DNA from: Pseudomonas sp.
Lineage (GTDB): Bacteria > Pseudomonadota > Gammaproteobacteria > Pseudomonadales > Pseudomonadaceae
Length of the DNA: 10,941 bases
Assembly: GCA_003525045.1 (NCBI GenBank)
Contig: DQGF01000218.1
Span: 1 to 10,941 of the forward strand
Reading direction: 5' to 3'
The notes under the pieces were generated by a model. It was not told the DNA's origin. It ran no database searches and saw nothing but the letters and a program-made list of their open reading frames with translations. Position 1 is the first letter of the stretch. Every line of letters begins with the position of its first letter. Both the position numbers and the translations under genes were made by a program. Below, piece by piece: positions 1 to 6,403 of this stretch.

Positions 1-57
1 AGCCAACATCGATGTTGAATGTTATGGCCTCATCGCGAGCAGGCTCGCTCCCACAGG
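1..57. repeat. Partial REP doublet (REPIN-like)
   Basis: This is the right half of a Pseudomonas REP pair whose left half lies outside the window. Positions 4-17 form a perfect 14-bp palindrome (CAACATCGATGTTG) that would be the doublet's centre. A REP unit follows at about 31-55, with a perfect 6-bp stem and 2-nt loop (GCGAGC at 35-40, GCTCGC at 43-48) and the trailing CTCCCACA typical of the family. A related doublet lies at the other end of the window. Such elements are non-autonomous and mobilised by RAYT-type transposases encoded elsewhere; that is family knowledge, not seen here. Confidence 0.75.
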
Positions 58-95
58 GGGGCTTTTATGTTGGGAAGATCGCGTCAGCCAGCAAG

Positions 96-536
96 CTACG
101 CTCTTTCCAGCATTTCAATCAAACGTTCTGGCCAGACCGTTTCGCGGGTTTCCTGCAGTTCTGCCACTGACCACCATTTGTGCTCGGTCATCACCCGCGC
201 TTCATCGGCTGTCCAGCCGTCACGCGTCAGCTGTTCACCGTCTGCCCGAACAACGAAATAGCGCTCCACGGACAAGACCGTTTCACCGCTGGGCAACATC
301 ATCGAAAAGTCGCGCTCGGCCACGCTGGCGCCTACCGTGTCTACGTGCAGACCCGTTTCTTCCAACAGTTCTCGAACTGCGGCCGTTTCGAAGTTTTCAC
401 CTTCCTCGAGTCCGCCGCCCGGTGTCGCCCAATAGTCGCGTCCGTCCAGGGCATCTCCCTTGTGCTGGAAGCGAAAGAGCAAAACCTCATTCAAGGAATT
501 GATGACGAGAAGCCTGGCGGCATTGCGTTGGCGCAT
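96..536 (-). CDS. Nudix hydrolase
   Basis: A 146-residue protein of the Nudix superfamily, which hydrolyses nucleoside diphosphates linked to another moiety (X), with Mg2+ bound by the Nudix box. The box is complete at residues 41-63 and fits G-x5-E-x7-R-E-U-x-E-E-x-G-U, with E47, R55, E56, E59, E60 and G62 in place. The N-terminal strand RNAARLLVIN and the segment DYWATPGGG are typical of small stand-alone Nudix enzymes. No signal peptide or membrane segment is visible, so it should be cytoplasmic. The start is the first in-frame ATG before the conserved N-terminal strand; the ribosome site is weak (AGAAAAA just upstream). It lies 116 bp downstream of ppnN on the same strand, with a REP-like hairpin in the gap, so co-transcription is uncertain. 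The substrate cannot be told from sequence: oxidised nucleotides, ADP-sugars and other nucleotides are all possible. Confidence 0.88.
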   Translation of the reverse strand: MRQRNAARLLVINSLNEVLLFRFQHKGDALDGRDYWATPGGGLEEGENFETAAVRELLEETGLHVDTVGASVAERDFSMMLPSGETVLSVERYFVVRADGEQLTRDGWTADEARVMTEHKWWSVAELQETRETVWPERLIEMLERA

Positions 537-603
537 CGGTTTTTCTATCCATAGGTTAACTACCGTAGGCAGCCCGGTAGCTATGTGTCGCGAGGGGAAT
601 TGT

Positions 604-635
604 CTGTGGCAAGGGAGCTTGCTTCCTCGCCACAG
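604..635. repeat. REP-like palindrome between ppnN and the Nudix gene
   Basis: An inverted repeat with 15-bp arms (604-618 and 621-635) around a TT loop. Thirteen positions are Watson-Crick; 611/628 and 615/624 are not, and each is a G-T wobble on one strand only. The core AGGGAGCTTGCTTCCT with flanking CTGTGG/CCACAG resembles a common Pseudomonas intergenic repeat class. It sits about 18 nt after the ppnN stop. It lacks the T-run of a rho-independent terminator, so it may serve as a 3'-end stabiliser or attenuator rather than a true terminator. Confidence 0.7.
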
Positions 636-652
636 TGTTTACTTGAGCAGTG

Positions 653-2026
653 TTACGCAACCACCTGATAACACGGCACATACGCCGCGCCACCCGGTAA
701 TTTCATCCGGTGCTGGGCGACGAAGGCCTTGAGCAGTTGATCGAGCGGCTGCATGACCGCCGCATCGCCACGGATCTGATACGGCCCATGTTCTTCGATC
801 AGGCGGATGCCCTTGTCCTTGACGTTGCCAGCGACGATGCCGGAGAACGCCCGGCGCAGGTTGGCGGCCAGTTCGTGGGCCGGCAGGTTGCGGCTCAGTT
901 TCAGGTTGGCCATGTTTTCGTGGGTCGGGTCGAACGGACGCTGGAAGCCTTCGTCGATCTTCAGCAGCCAGTTGAAATGGAAGGCGTCGTTACGCTCGCG
1001 GCGGAACTGTTTCACCGCTTTGAGGCCCTGGGTCATCTGCCGCGCCACTTCAGCCGGATCGTCGATGATGATCTCGTAATGTTGCTTGGCGCCTTCACCC
1101 AGCGTGGCGCCGACGAACGCGTCCAGTTGTTCCAGGTACGGCGCCGCGTGTTTCGGCCCGGTGAGGATGACCGGGAAGGGCAGGCCCGCGTTGTCCGGGT
1201 GCATCAGGATGCCGAGCAGGTACAGGAATTCTTCGGCGGTGCCGGCGCCGCCGGGGAAAATGATGATGCCGTGGCCGACGCGGACGAAGGCTTCCAGGCG
1301 CTTTTCGATGTCCGGCAGGATCACCAGTTCGTTGACGATCGGGTTCGGCGCTTCCGCGGCGATGATGCCGGGTTCGGTCAGGCCCAGATATCGTCCGCCA
1401 TGGATGCGTTGCTTGGCGTGGGCGATGGTCGCGCCTTTCATCGGGCCTTTCATCACGCCGGGGCCGCAACCGGTGCAGATGTCCAGGCTGCGCAGGCCCA
1501 GCTCATGGCCGACTTCCTTGGTGTATTTGTATTCTTCGGTGTTGATCGAGTGGCCGCCCCAGCACACCACGATCTTCGGCTCGATGCCGGGGCGCAGGGT
1601 GCGGGCGTTGCGCAGCAGGTGGAATACGTAGTCGCTGATGCCCTGGGAGGTGCTCAGGTCGATGCGCTGGGCGTCGAGTTCATTTTCGGTGTAGACGATG
1701 TCGCGTAGGGCGCTGAAGAGCATTTCCCGGGTGCTGGCGATCATTTCGCCGTCGACGAAGGCGTTGGCCGGAGCGTTCAGCAGTTCGAGGCGAACGCCAC
1801 GGTCCTGCTGGTGAATGCGGATTTCGAAGTCCTTGTAGGCTTCGAGGATGGTCTTGGCGTTATCAACATGGGCGCCGGTATTGAGGATGGCCAGGGCGCA
1901 CTGGCGGAAGAGGGTATAGGTGCTGCCGGATCCGGCTTCGCTCAGTTGCTGTACTTCACGTTGAGAAAGGGTTTCCAGGCTGCCTTTAGGGCTCACCGAA
2001 GCGTTGATTACATGTCGTTGGGTCAT
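653..2026 (-). CDS. ppnN: Pyrimidine/purine nucleotide 5'-monophosphate nucleosidase PpnN (LOG family)
   Basis: A 457-residue protein, close to the length of E. coli PpnN (formerly YgdH, about 454). PpnN cleaves nucleoside 5'-monophosphates to base and ribose 5-phosphate in the cytoplasm; the E. coli enzyme is bound and activated by (p)ppGpp. Three parts are visible: an N-terminal DUF4478-type region (about 1-145), a central Rossmann-like LOG/lysine-decarboxylase-like domain (about 145-340), and a C-terminal DUF3412-type region (about 340-457). The LOG domain carries GGHS (157-160), TGCGPGVMKGPMKGA (185-199) and the signature PGGAGTAEE (258-266), whose glutamates belong to the catalytic site in this family. 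The start ATG has a good ribosome site (AAGGA, 8 nt upstream). The family was once misannotated as lysine decarboxylase; its length and flanking domains separate it from short cytokinin-type LOG proteins. It diverges from the DUF3087 gene and lies upstream of the Nudix gene, another likely nucleotide-metabolism enzyme. Confidence 0.93.
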   Translation of the reverse strand: MTQRHVINASVSPKGSLETLSQREVQQLSEAGSGSTYTLFRQCALAILNTGAHVDNAKTILEAYKDFEIRIHQQDRGVRLELLNAPANAFVDGEMIASTREMLFSALRDIVYTENELDAQRIDLSTSQGISDYVFHLLRNARTLRPGIEPKIVVCWGGHSINTEEYKYTKEVGHELGLRSLDICTGCGPGVMKGPMKGATIAHAKQRIHGGRYLGLTEPGIIAAEAPNPIVNELVILPDIEKRLEAFVRVGHGIIIFPGGAGTAEEFLYLLGILMHPDNAGLPFPVILTGPKHAAPYLEQLDAFVGATLGEGAKQHYEIIIDDPAEVARQMTQGLKAVKQFRRERNDAFHFNWLLKIDEGFQRPFDPTHENMANLKLSRNLPAHELAANLRRAFSGIVAGNVKDKGIRLIEEHGPYQIRGDAAVMQPLDQLLKAFVAQHRMKLPGGAAYVPCYQVVA

Positions 2027-2242
2027 TCAATGATCCTTAAAACGATGTCATTACGCCCAGGGAGGGCAAATGACATCCGAAGAGTATGCATCCATAAAAG
2101 AAGATGGCACGAACTGCGCTGGTTCGCCATTTTCCCGTTTGAAGATAAAAAGATGAAAAGAAGTCCCAGCATAGCTAAATCCCTCGCAGAGGCGATAATG
2201 CTCCGCACACTTTTTGCCCATGCCCGAAGGAAACCCGACGCA
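2027..2242. other. Divergent intergenic region, ppnN / DUF3087 gene
   Basis: A 216-bp stretch that must hold the promoters for both divergent genes. It is clearly more AT-rich than its surroundings around 2085-2175. A weak interrupted inverted repeat is visible near 2105-2128 (CGAAC-TGCGCTG-GTTCG core). I could not identify a convincing -35/-10 pair on either strand. In-frame ATGs at 2154 and 2199 could extend the DUF3087 gene, but I do not favour them. Confidence 0.5.
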
Positions 2243-2770
2243 ATGTTCGAAATCCAGCCGAAGAACGCCGAAACCTATCGACGGCAGACACGCCGCAGTA
2301 CGGTGATCATTGCCTTGATTTTCCTGGCGCTGGCGATGGTGCTGTCCACTGCGGCGGTGGCGCTGTTCGGCGAGCCCGGTGGGGACAACCTGCGTTTCAA
2401 TGTCGGGGGCGTATTTGTGGCGGTGCTGCTGATGGTCGCGTTGATGCGCAGCCTGTTCTGGACTCAGGAATGGATGGCACCGGCCGTCTATGGCTGGCAG
2501 CTCAAACGCAGCCTGATGAGCATCACCAACGTCATGCATCAGGTCACGGCCGCGGTGGAAAAGGGTGATCCGAGCGCGGTAAAGCTACTGCGCTTTTATC
2601 ATCTGGGGTTAAGCCAGATGCACGAGCTGGACGGCAATTCCAGTGATCACAGTCAGTTGACTCGTGAAATGGATCAACACAAGGCGCGGATGGAGGCGCT
2701 GGGCATCGATACCGAACAGACGCAGTTGAATCCGGCCTGGATCGAGACGGTGAAGCGGGCATCGAAGTAA
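2243..2770 (+). CDS. DUF3087-type two-helix membrane protein
   Basis: A 175-residue protein beginning MFEIQPKNAETYRRQTRRST, which I recognise as the start of the DUF3087 family of gamma-proteobacterial proteins of unknown function. Two membrane helices are visible at about residues 20-42 and 52-72, with the basic YRRQTRR segment before the first placing the N-terminus in the cytoplasm. The remaining roughly 100 residues are soluble, helical and charged (HQVTAAVEKGD, REMDQHKARMEALG) and should also be cytoplasmic. I chose the ATG at 2243 because the family normally begins there and an AAGGA sits about 11 nt upstream. The same frame is open for 432 bases further upstream, but part of that overlaps ppnN antisense and the residues do not look protein-like. 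No catalytic motif is visible; the function is unknown. Confidence 0.75.
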   Translation: MFEIQPKNAETYRRQTRRSTVIIALIFLALAMVLSTAAVALFGEPGGDNLRFNVGGVFVAVLLMVALMRSLFWTQEWMAPAVYGWQLKRSLMSITNVMHQVTAAVEKGDPSAVKLLRFYHLGLSQMHELDGNSSDHSQLTREMDQHKARMEALGIDTEQTQLNPAWIETVKRASK

Positions 2771-2825
2771 ACTAGGGCCCCGGCGACATCCGTACCCTAG
2801 CGGACAGAGCAATCGGTTAAAACAA

Positions 2826-2847
2826 CGGCGACCGGGATGGGTCGCCG
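2826..2847 (+). other. Hairpin upstream of the diguanylate cyclase gene
   Basis: A perfect 8-bp inverted repeat CGGCGACC / GGTCGCCG around a 6-nt loop (GGGATG). It lies 56 nt after the DUF3087 stop and 24 nt before the next ATG. No T-run follows, so it is either a weak or rho-assisted terminator for the upstream gene or a structure in the leader of the cyclase gene. A second, wider repeat CTAGGG...CCCTAG begins just after the DUF3087 stop (about 2772-2800). Confidence 0.4.
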
Positions 2848-2871
2848 CTTCATCAGGATTCAGGGAGCGTC

Positions 2872-4449
2872 ATGGGTCATCCGTCCGTCAACGATAGAAT
2901 TGAACAGTCGCGCCACGGCGTTTCCTTGGTTCCCGAGCAGGCCGTCGCCCGACTCAAGGTTCGCTCCGTTGTGTTTCTGCTGGTCGCGGTGTGCCTGTCC
3001 ATGACGGCCATCGTGATCTGGGAAGTCTGGAACTCGCGCCAGTACCATCTGCATGACAAGGAAGTGGCGATGTCCAACCTTGCGCAGACCCTGGCCTCGC
3101 AAGCGCAGGCCGCGATCAAGCAGTCCGACACGCTGCTGTTCACCATAGTGGATCGCCTCGAAAACGACGGTATCGACCAGGCCCGGCTGTCCGGGCTGGA
3201 GCGCTTGCTCAGGGCTCAGCGCAGTGAGCTGGGCCAGCTCCATGGCTTGTTCGTTTATGACGAAAAAGGTCAGTGGATCGCCAATTCCAATGGCGCCACC
3301 GTGCCCAATGCGAACAACGCCGACCGCGGATATTTCATCTTCCATCGTGATCATCCCGATCGTGGGCCGCACATCGGCCCGTCGATCAAGAGCCGTTCCA
3401 GCGGTGAATGGATCATGACGGTGTCGCGCCGCATCAATCATCCGGATGGCAGCTTTGCCGGCGTGGCGCTGGCAACGATCTATCTCAGCCACTTCCTTGC
3501 GCTCTACAACAGCATCGACATGGGCAGTAACGGCGTGATCAACCTGATCGCCGATGACGCCAGCATCGTCGTCCGCCGGCCGTTCAAGGAAGCTGAAATC
3601 GGCACCAGCGTCGCCAAGGGCCCGCTGTTCATGCAACTGTTGCCCAAGGGCGACTCAGGCACCGCAACGGTGCCGTCCTATATCGATGGTATCGAGCGGG
3701 TCGTCGGATTTCGCAGGGTCGAAGGTTATCCGCTGATCATCTTTGCCGCGCTGAATAAAGAAGAAGTGCTGGCAGGTTGGCGTGAGCAGGCGCTGCTGAG
3801 TGCCAGCATCGTTTCGTTATTCCTCGGGTTTCTGGGCGTGTTCGGTTATCGCCTCATCCGCCTCATGAGGCAGCAGAATCACGTTCAGAGCGTATTGCTG
3901 GATGCCCAGGAAAAGCTGATCGAGGTCAACCGCAGTCTGGAGTTGCTGGCGCTGGAGGATGCGCTGACCGGGCTGTCCAACCGGCGTCAGTTCGATTTGT
4001 TCATTCTTGCCGAAATGGGTCGGGCCAGGCGCAACCAGACCCACCTCGCACTGCTGATGATCGATGTCGATCACTTCAAGAGCTTTAATGACCTGTACGG
4101 CCATGTCGCCGGCGATGAGAGTTTGCGCAACATCAGCACGATCATCAGCGACAACATCAAGCGTCCCGGCGACCTCGCAGCGCGTTATGGCGGTGAAGAG
4201 TTTACGGTGGTGTTACCCGGAACCGACTATGTGGGGGCGTTTCTGGTGGCGGAAAAAATCCGTCGCGCGGTGCAGCAGGCCGGCATCACACACAGTAAGG
4301 GCGTAGAGGGCACGGTCACCGTCAGCCTGGGGGTCTGCGGCTACAACCCGGCCTCGCAGGACAAGCCCAATGATCTGGTCAGCGCGGCGGACAAGGCGCT
4401 CTATGTTGCCAAGGCCAGCGGGCGGAACATGAGCGTCATTGCCAACTGA
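2872..4449 (+). CDS. Membrane diguanylate cyclase with Cache/PDC-like sensor
   Basis: A 525-residue protein predicted to make cyclic di-GMP from two GTP at the inner membrane. A first membrane helix (about 32-50) is followed by a roughly 255-residue extracytoplasmic region with features of a double Cache (PDC, DGC-type) sensor (YFIFHRDHPDRGPHIG, SGEWIMTVSRRI, GFRRVEGYPLIIFAAL). Then come a second helix (about 307-326), a short helical linker and a C-terminal GGDEF domain (about 355-525). The domain looks active: D398-V-D-H-F-K-x-F-N-D supplies metal and substrate residues, and the signature is GGEEF at 440-444. RPGD at 431-434, five residues before the signature, is a product-inhibition I-site. 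There is no EAL domain. The start ATG has AGGGAG just upstream. The neighbours do not indicate the ligand; in this sensor class it is often a small organic molecule such as an amino acid or carboxylate. Confidence 0.93.
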   Translation: MGHPSVNDRIEQSRHGVSLVPEQAVARLKVRSVVFLLVAVCLSMTAIVIWEVWNSRQYHLHDKEVAMSNLAQTLASQAQAAIKQSDTLLFTIVDRLENDGIDQARLSGLERLLRAQRSELGQLHGLFVYDEKGQWIANSNGATVPNANNADRGYFIFHRDHPDRGPHIGPSIKSRSSGEWIMTVSRRINHPDGSFAGVALATIYLSHFLALYNSIDMGSNGVINLIADDASIVVRRPFKEAEIGTSVAKGPLFMQLLPKGDSGTATVPSYIDGIERVVGFRRVEGYPLIIFAALNKEEVLAGWREQALLSASIVSLFLGFLGVFGYRLIRLMRQQNHVQSVLLDAQEKLIEVNRSLELLALEDALTGLSNRRQFDLFILAEMGRARRNQTHLALLMIDVDHFKSFNDLYGHVAGDESLRNISTIISDNIKRPGDLAARYGGEEFTVVLPGTDYVGAFLVAEKIRRAVQQAGITHSKGVEGTVTVSLGVCGYNPASQDKPNDLVSAADKALYVAKASGRNMSVIAN

Positions 4450-4489
4450 ATGTCCGTCACGGTGGGCGAAGATTTCGCTGATCTTGGCG

Positions 4490-4864
4490 TCAGGATGCCC
4501 GACGCAATTTCCAGAGTCTGATCAGCCGAAGATAGACCAGCACGTTGATCACCAGCACCACACTGCCCAAGCCCAGCTGAATCGCCGGGGTCAGGCCAGC
4601 CGGATAAATGATCGGCCACACATAATGTTCGATGAAACCGCCACCATAGCCGGTCTGCCCGGCCCCGTGGCGCATGAGGTTTTCCCAATCGGTCAGCGGG
4701 CAGGGCAGGTGCAGGACTTCCACCGAAACGCCCCAGATGGCGCAAGGCAGGTGCCACCAGATCAGGTGGCGCCATTTGAGCACCAGCAGCCCGCCGAACA
4801 GCACGAACAGAATGAACAGCAGGTGAAACAGAACCAGCCCGTCGGCGGCGATTCGGTAAAGCAT
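4490..4864 (-). CDS. DUF2784 family membrane protein
   Basis: A 124-residue integral membrane protein that I recognise as DUF2784 from its start (MLYRIAADGLVLFHLLFILFVLFGGLL), the WWHLPCAIWG segment, CPLTDWEN, and the GYGGGFIEHYVWPIIYPAGLT block. Three to four membrane helices are visible, near residues 7-28, 35-52 and 95-117, with a possible further one around 75-90. The ATG at 4864 has AGGG about 8 nt upstream and gives the family's usual length. A longer frame back to 5032 adds 56 residues that do not resemble the family and crosses the azlC leader. It converges with the cyclase gene, leaving only 40 bp between stops, and diverges from azlC. The function is unknown. Confidence 0.85.
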   Translation of the reverse strand: MLYRIAADGLVLFHLLFILFVLFGGLLVLKWRHLIWWHLPCAIWGVSVEVLHLPCPLTDWENLMRHGAGQTGYGGGFIEHYVWPIIYPAGLTPAIQLGLGSVVLVINVLVYLRLIRLWKLRRAS

Positions 4865-5023
4865 GTCGACACCCTGACGCGTTATGCCAAGGGCTCCATG
4901 GTACTCGGGCGGGGGGCGGATGCGGAAAATCTGCGCCGGTTGCGCGCAAATGCGCAAGATTGTTAAAGCCATCAAACGCGAGTGCTGGCACAGTCTGAGG
5001 TCTTTCCCTGATTGCAGAGCGTT
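4865..5023. other. Divergent intergenic region, DUF2784 gene / azlC
   Basis: About 160 bp that should carry promoters in both directions. It contains a perfect 10-bp palindrome TTGCGCGCAA (4940-4949), followed at once by ATGCGCAAGATTGTTA, which partly repeats it. That could be an operator, for example for an Lrp/AsnC or LysR protein controlling azlCD, but no regulator gene is adjacent. No clear -35/-10 pair was recognised. Confidence 0.35.
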
Positions 5024-5722
5024 ATGTCCCATTCACTCATGCCGCGCAGCGCCTTTCTTCGCGGTGCCGCGGCGATCATGCCGTTATCCCTGGCGACCGC
5101 GCCCTGGGGTCTGTTGGCCGGTTCCATGGCGATCGAGGCCAATCTAACGCCCCTGCAGGGCCAGGGCCTGTCGAGCATCGTGTTTGCCGGTGCAGCGCAA
5201 CTGGTGGCCATCGGCATGCTCAAGGGCGGTGCCGGAATCTTCTCGATTCTGCTGACCACCCTGCTGCTGACCTCCCAACATTTGCTCTACGGCATGAGTA
5301 TGCGTTCGGTGATTTCGCCGTTGCCCGGTCGCTGGCGGGTGGGGTTGGGCTTTTTGCTCACCGACGAGTTGTTCGCCCTGACCAGCCAGTTCGACAAACA
5401 GCAGTTCAACCGCTGGTACGCCCTGGGCGTTGGGTTGACGTTTTACATCGCCTGGAACCTCTTCACCCTGGCCGGCATCGTGCTCGGTAGCAGCATTCCC
5501 GGCCTGGAGCATCTGGGGCTGGACTTCTCCATCGCTGCGACCTTTATCGCCCTGATCACGCCGGTGGTGCGCAACGTGCCGACCGTGGTGTGCGTGGCGG
5601 TTTCGTTGTTCTGTTCGGTGCTGTTCAGCTATTGGCAATGGGGTTCGGCGCTGGTGCTGTCGGGGTTGGCGGGTATGACGGCGGGCTTTGTCTGCAACAA
5701 ATTCTATGGTGGACGCACATGA
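5024..5722 (+). CDS. azlC: AzlC family branched-chain amino acid exporter, large subunit
   Basis: A 232-residue polytopic inner-membrane protein of the AzlC/YgaZ family. With the small AzlD/YgaH subunit, it is expected to export branched-chain amino acids such as valine or their toxic analogues; the family is named for azaleucine resistance in Bacillus. Recognisable segments are FLRGAAAIMPLSLATAPWGLLAG near the N-terminus, LSSIVFAGAAQLVAIGML, LTSQHLLYGMSMR and FLLTDELFALTS. Several hydrophobic helices follow to the C-terminus. I prefer the ATG at 5024. A TTG at 5012 and an ATG at 5039 are in the same frame, and the ribosome site is weak for all of them (GAGG at 4997-5000, GCAGAG at 5014-5019). 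The stop overlaps the azlD start by four bases (ATGA), so the two are translationally coupled. Confidence 0.9.
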   Translation: MSHSLMPRSAFLRGAAAIMPLSLATAPWGLLAGSMAIEANLTPLQGQGLSSIVFAGAAQLVAIGMLKGGAGIFSILLTTLLLTSQHLLYGMSMRSVISPLPGRWRVGLGFLLTDELFALTSQFDKQQFNRWYALGVGLTFYIAWNLFTLAGIVLGSSIPGLEHLGLDFSIAATFIALITPVVRNVPTVVCVAVSLFCSVLFSYWQWGSALVLSGLAGMTAGFVCNKFYGGRT

Positions 5723-6033
5723 TGGTCTGGGCGGTTATTGTCGGCATGGGGATTCTGGTGTTCCTCAATCGCTACGTGTTTCTCGAACCCCGGCTGCCGC
5801 TGCGCTTGAGCAGCAATGCTCGGCAGTTCCTCGGTTTTGCGGTGCCAGGCATGCTGACCGCGATCTGCGGGCCGATCGTGTTCATGCCGGACAAACAGTT
5901 GAACCTGCAGTGGGACAATCCCTATCTGATCAGTTCGCTGGTGGCGGTGGGCCTGGTGGTCTACACCCGTAACACGCTGCTCAGCATGCTGTTGAGCATG
6001 GGCTTTTTCTTTTTGCTGCGCTGGTGGCTCTGA
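5719..6033 (+). CDS. azlD: AzlD family exporter, small subunit
   Basis: A 104-residue membrane protein of the AzlD/YgaH type, the partner AzlC needs to export branched-chain amino acids. It is about the usual family length and mostly hydrophobic, with four likely helices: residues 2-20, around 38-57, 70-84 and 85-103. LPLRLSSNARQFLGFAVPGMLTAICGPIVF and SLVAVGLVVYTRNTLLSMLLSMGFFFLLRW are typical family segments. The start is set by the four-base ATGA overlap with azlC and a GGTGG just upstream; the very next codon is also ATG and could be used instead. No terminator is obvious in the 66 bp before the next gene, so read-through into the acidic small protein gene is possible. Confidence 0.9.
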   Translation: MMVWAVIVGMGILVFLNRYVFLEPRLPLRLSSNARQFLGFAVPGMLTAICGPIVFMPDKQLNLQWDNPYLISSLVAVGLVVYTRNTLLSMLLSMGFFFLLRWWL

Positions 6034-6099
6034 GCCGGGTACTGGAATCTGTTCTACGCTTAATGTTGATGACCGATCCCTTCAGGAAGAGAGGTGAGC

Positions 6100-6261
6100 A
6101 TGGCAACTGAACCAAAGCGTCCGAATCCGGATGATGAAGACATGGATGAACCGACGGAAGAAGAGCTCGAGCAGCAGCGGCGTTCGATGCCGGACTGGAA
6201 GCATCCCGACGACGGCAAAGAGCTGTCGGAACGTGACCAGGAACGTCCATTGAAGCCCTGA
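6100..6261 (+). CDS. Highly acidic 53-residue protein
   Basis: A short gene with a strong ribosome site (AGAGAGGTGA, ending 2 nt before the ATG). The product starts MATEPKRPNPDDEDMDEPTE and ends QERPLKP. It has 18 acidic residues (10 Glu, 8 Asp) against 9 Lys/Arg, 8 prolines, one tryptophan (W33), no cysteine, and no signal peptide or membrane segment. It should therefore be a soluble, largely disordered cytoplasmic protein. Residues 19-30 (TEEELEQQRRSM) could form one short amphipathic helix, followed by the motif PDWKHPDDGKEL. Third-position GC is mixed but the reading is clean, and the ribosome site argues for a real gene. It resembles small conserved hypothetical proteins I associate with Pseudomonas, though I cannot name a family. 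It lies 66 bp after azlD and may be read from there or from its own promoter. Function unknown. Confidence 0.75.
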   Translation: MATEPKRPNPDDEDMDEPTEEELEQQRRSMPDWKHPDDGKELSERDQERPLKP

Positions 6262-6278
6262 CCAGAAATCAAAATCAA

Positions 6279-6352
6279 AAGATCGTCCGAACGCGGCCGA
6301 ACCTTCGGCAGCTCCTACTCCGGTTCCTGGAGCTGCCGAAGGCTGCGATCTT
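6279..6352. repeat. REP-derived palindrome after the acidic protein gene
   Basis: A perfect 14-bp inverted repeat (6302-6315 CCTTCGGCAGCTCC, 6329-6342 its complement) encloses a 13-nt loop. Outer 7-bp arms AAGATCG / CGATCTT lie at 6279-6285 and 6346-6352. The right half GGAGCTGCCGAAGGCTGCGATCTT is the common Pseudomonas REP type. In the left half, 16 bp (6286-6301) stand where the right half has only CTG, so the outer and inner arms are no longer symmetrical. No T-run follows, so it is a structural repeat rather than a standard terminator, although it could stabilise the 3' end of the upstream transcript. Confidence 0.75.
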
Positions 6353-6403
6353 CCGCAATGCCGGGCAGCGTCGGAACCAAACTCTGTGTACCCTGATCCA
6401 ACC

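Noticed and set aside
604..635. Rho-independent terminator for ppnN
   Set aside because: The stem is strong, but no T-run follows on either strand. The sequence core matches a repeat class, so I list it as a REP-like repeat.
710..1708. 332-codon open frame on the plus strand, antisense to ppnN
   Set aside because: It is a composition shadow of a confidently identified gene in GC-rich DNA. The translation is rich in low-complexity Ala/Val/Gly/Asp/Gln and shows no motif.
1811..2242. Upstream extension of the DUF3087 frame
   Set aside because: The frame overlaps ppnN on the other strand and then runs through an AT-rich promoter region. The family's usual N-terminus begins at the ATG at 2243, behind an AAGGA.
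2860..3636. 258-codon minus-strand frame inside the diguanylate cyclase gene
   Set aside because: It opposes a gene with clear domain structure and shows no motif of its own.
4865..5032. 56-residue N-terminal extension of the DUF2784 protein
   Set aside because: The extension is not membrane-like or family-like and crosses the start of azlC. ATG 4864 has its own ribosome site and gives the normal length.
6034..6099. Stress sigma factor promoter before the acidic protein gene (GGAATC...TGATGA)
   Set aside because: The bases do not fit the AlgU pattern (GAACTT, 16-17 bp, TCTGA) closely enough, and no standard -35/-10 pair is convincing either.
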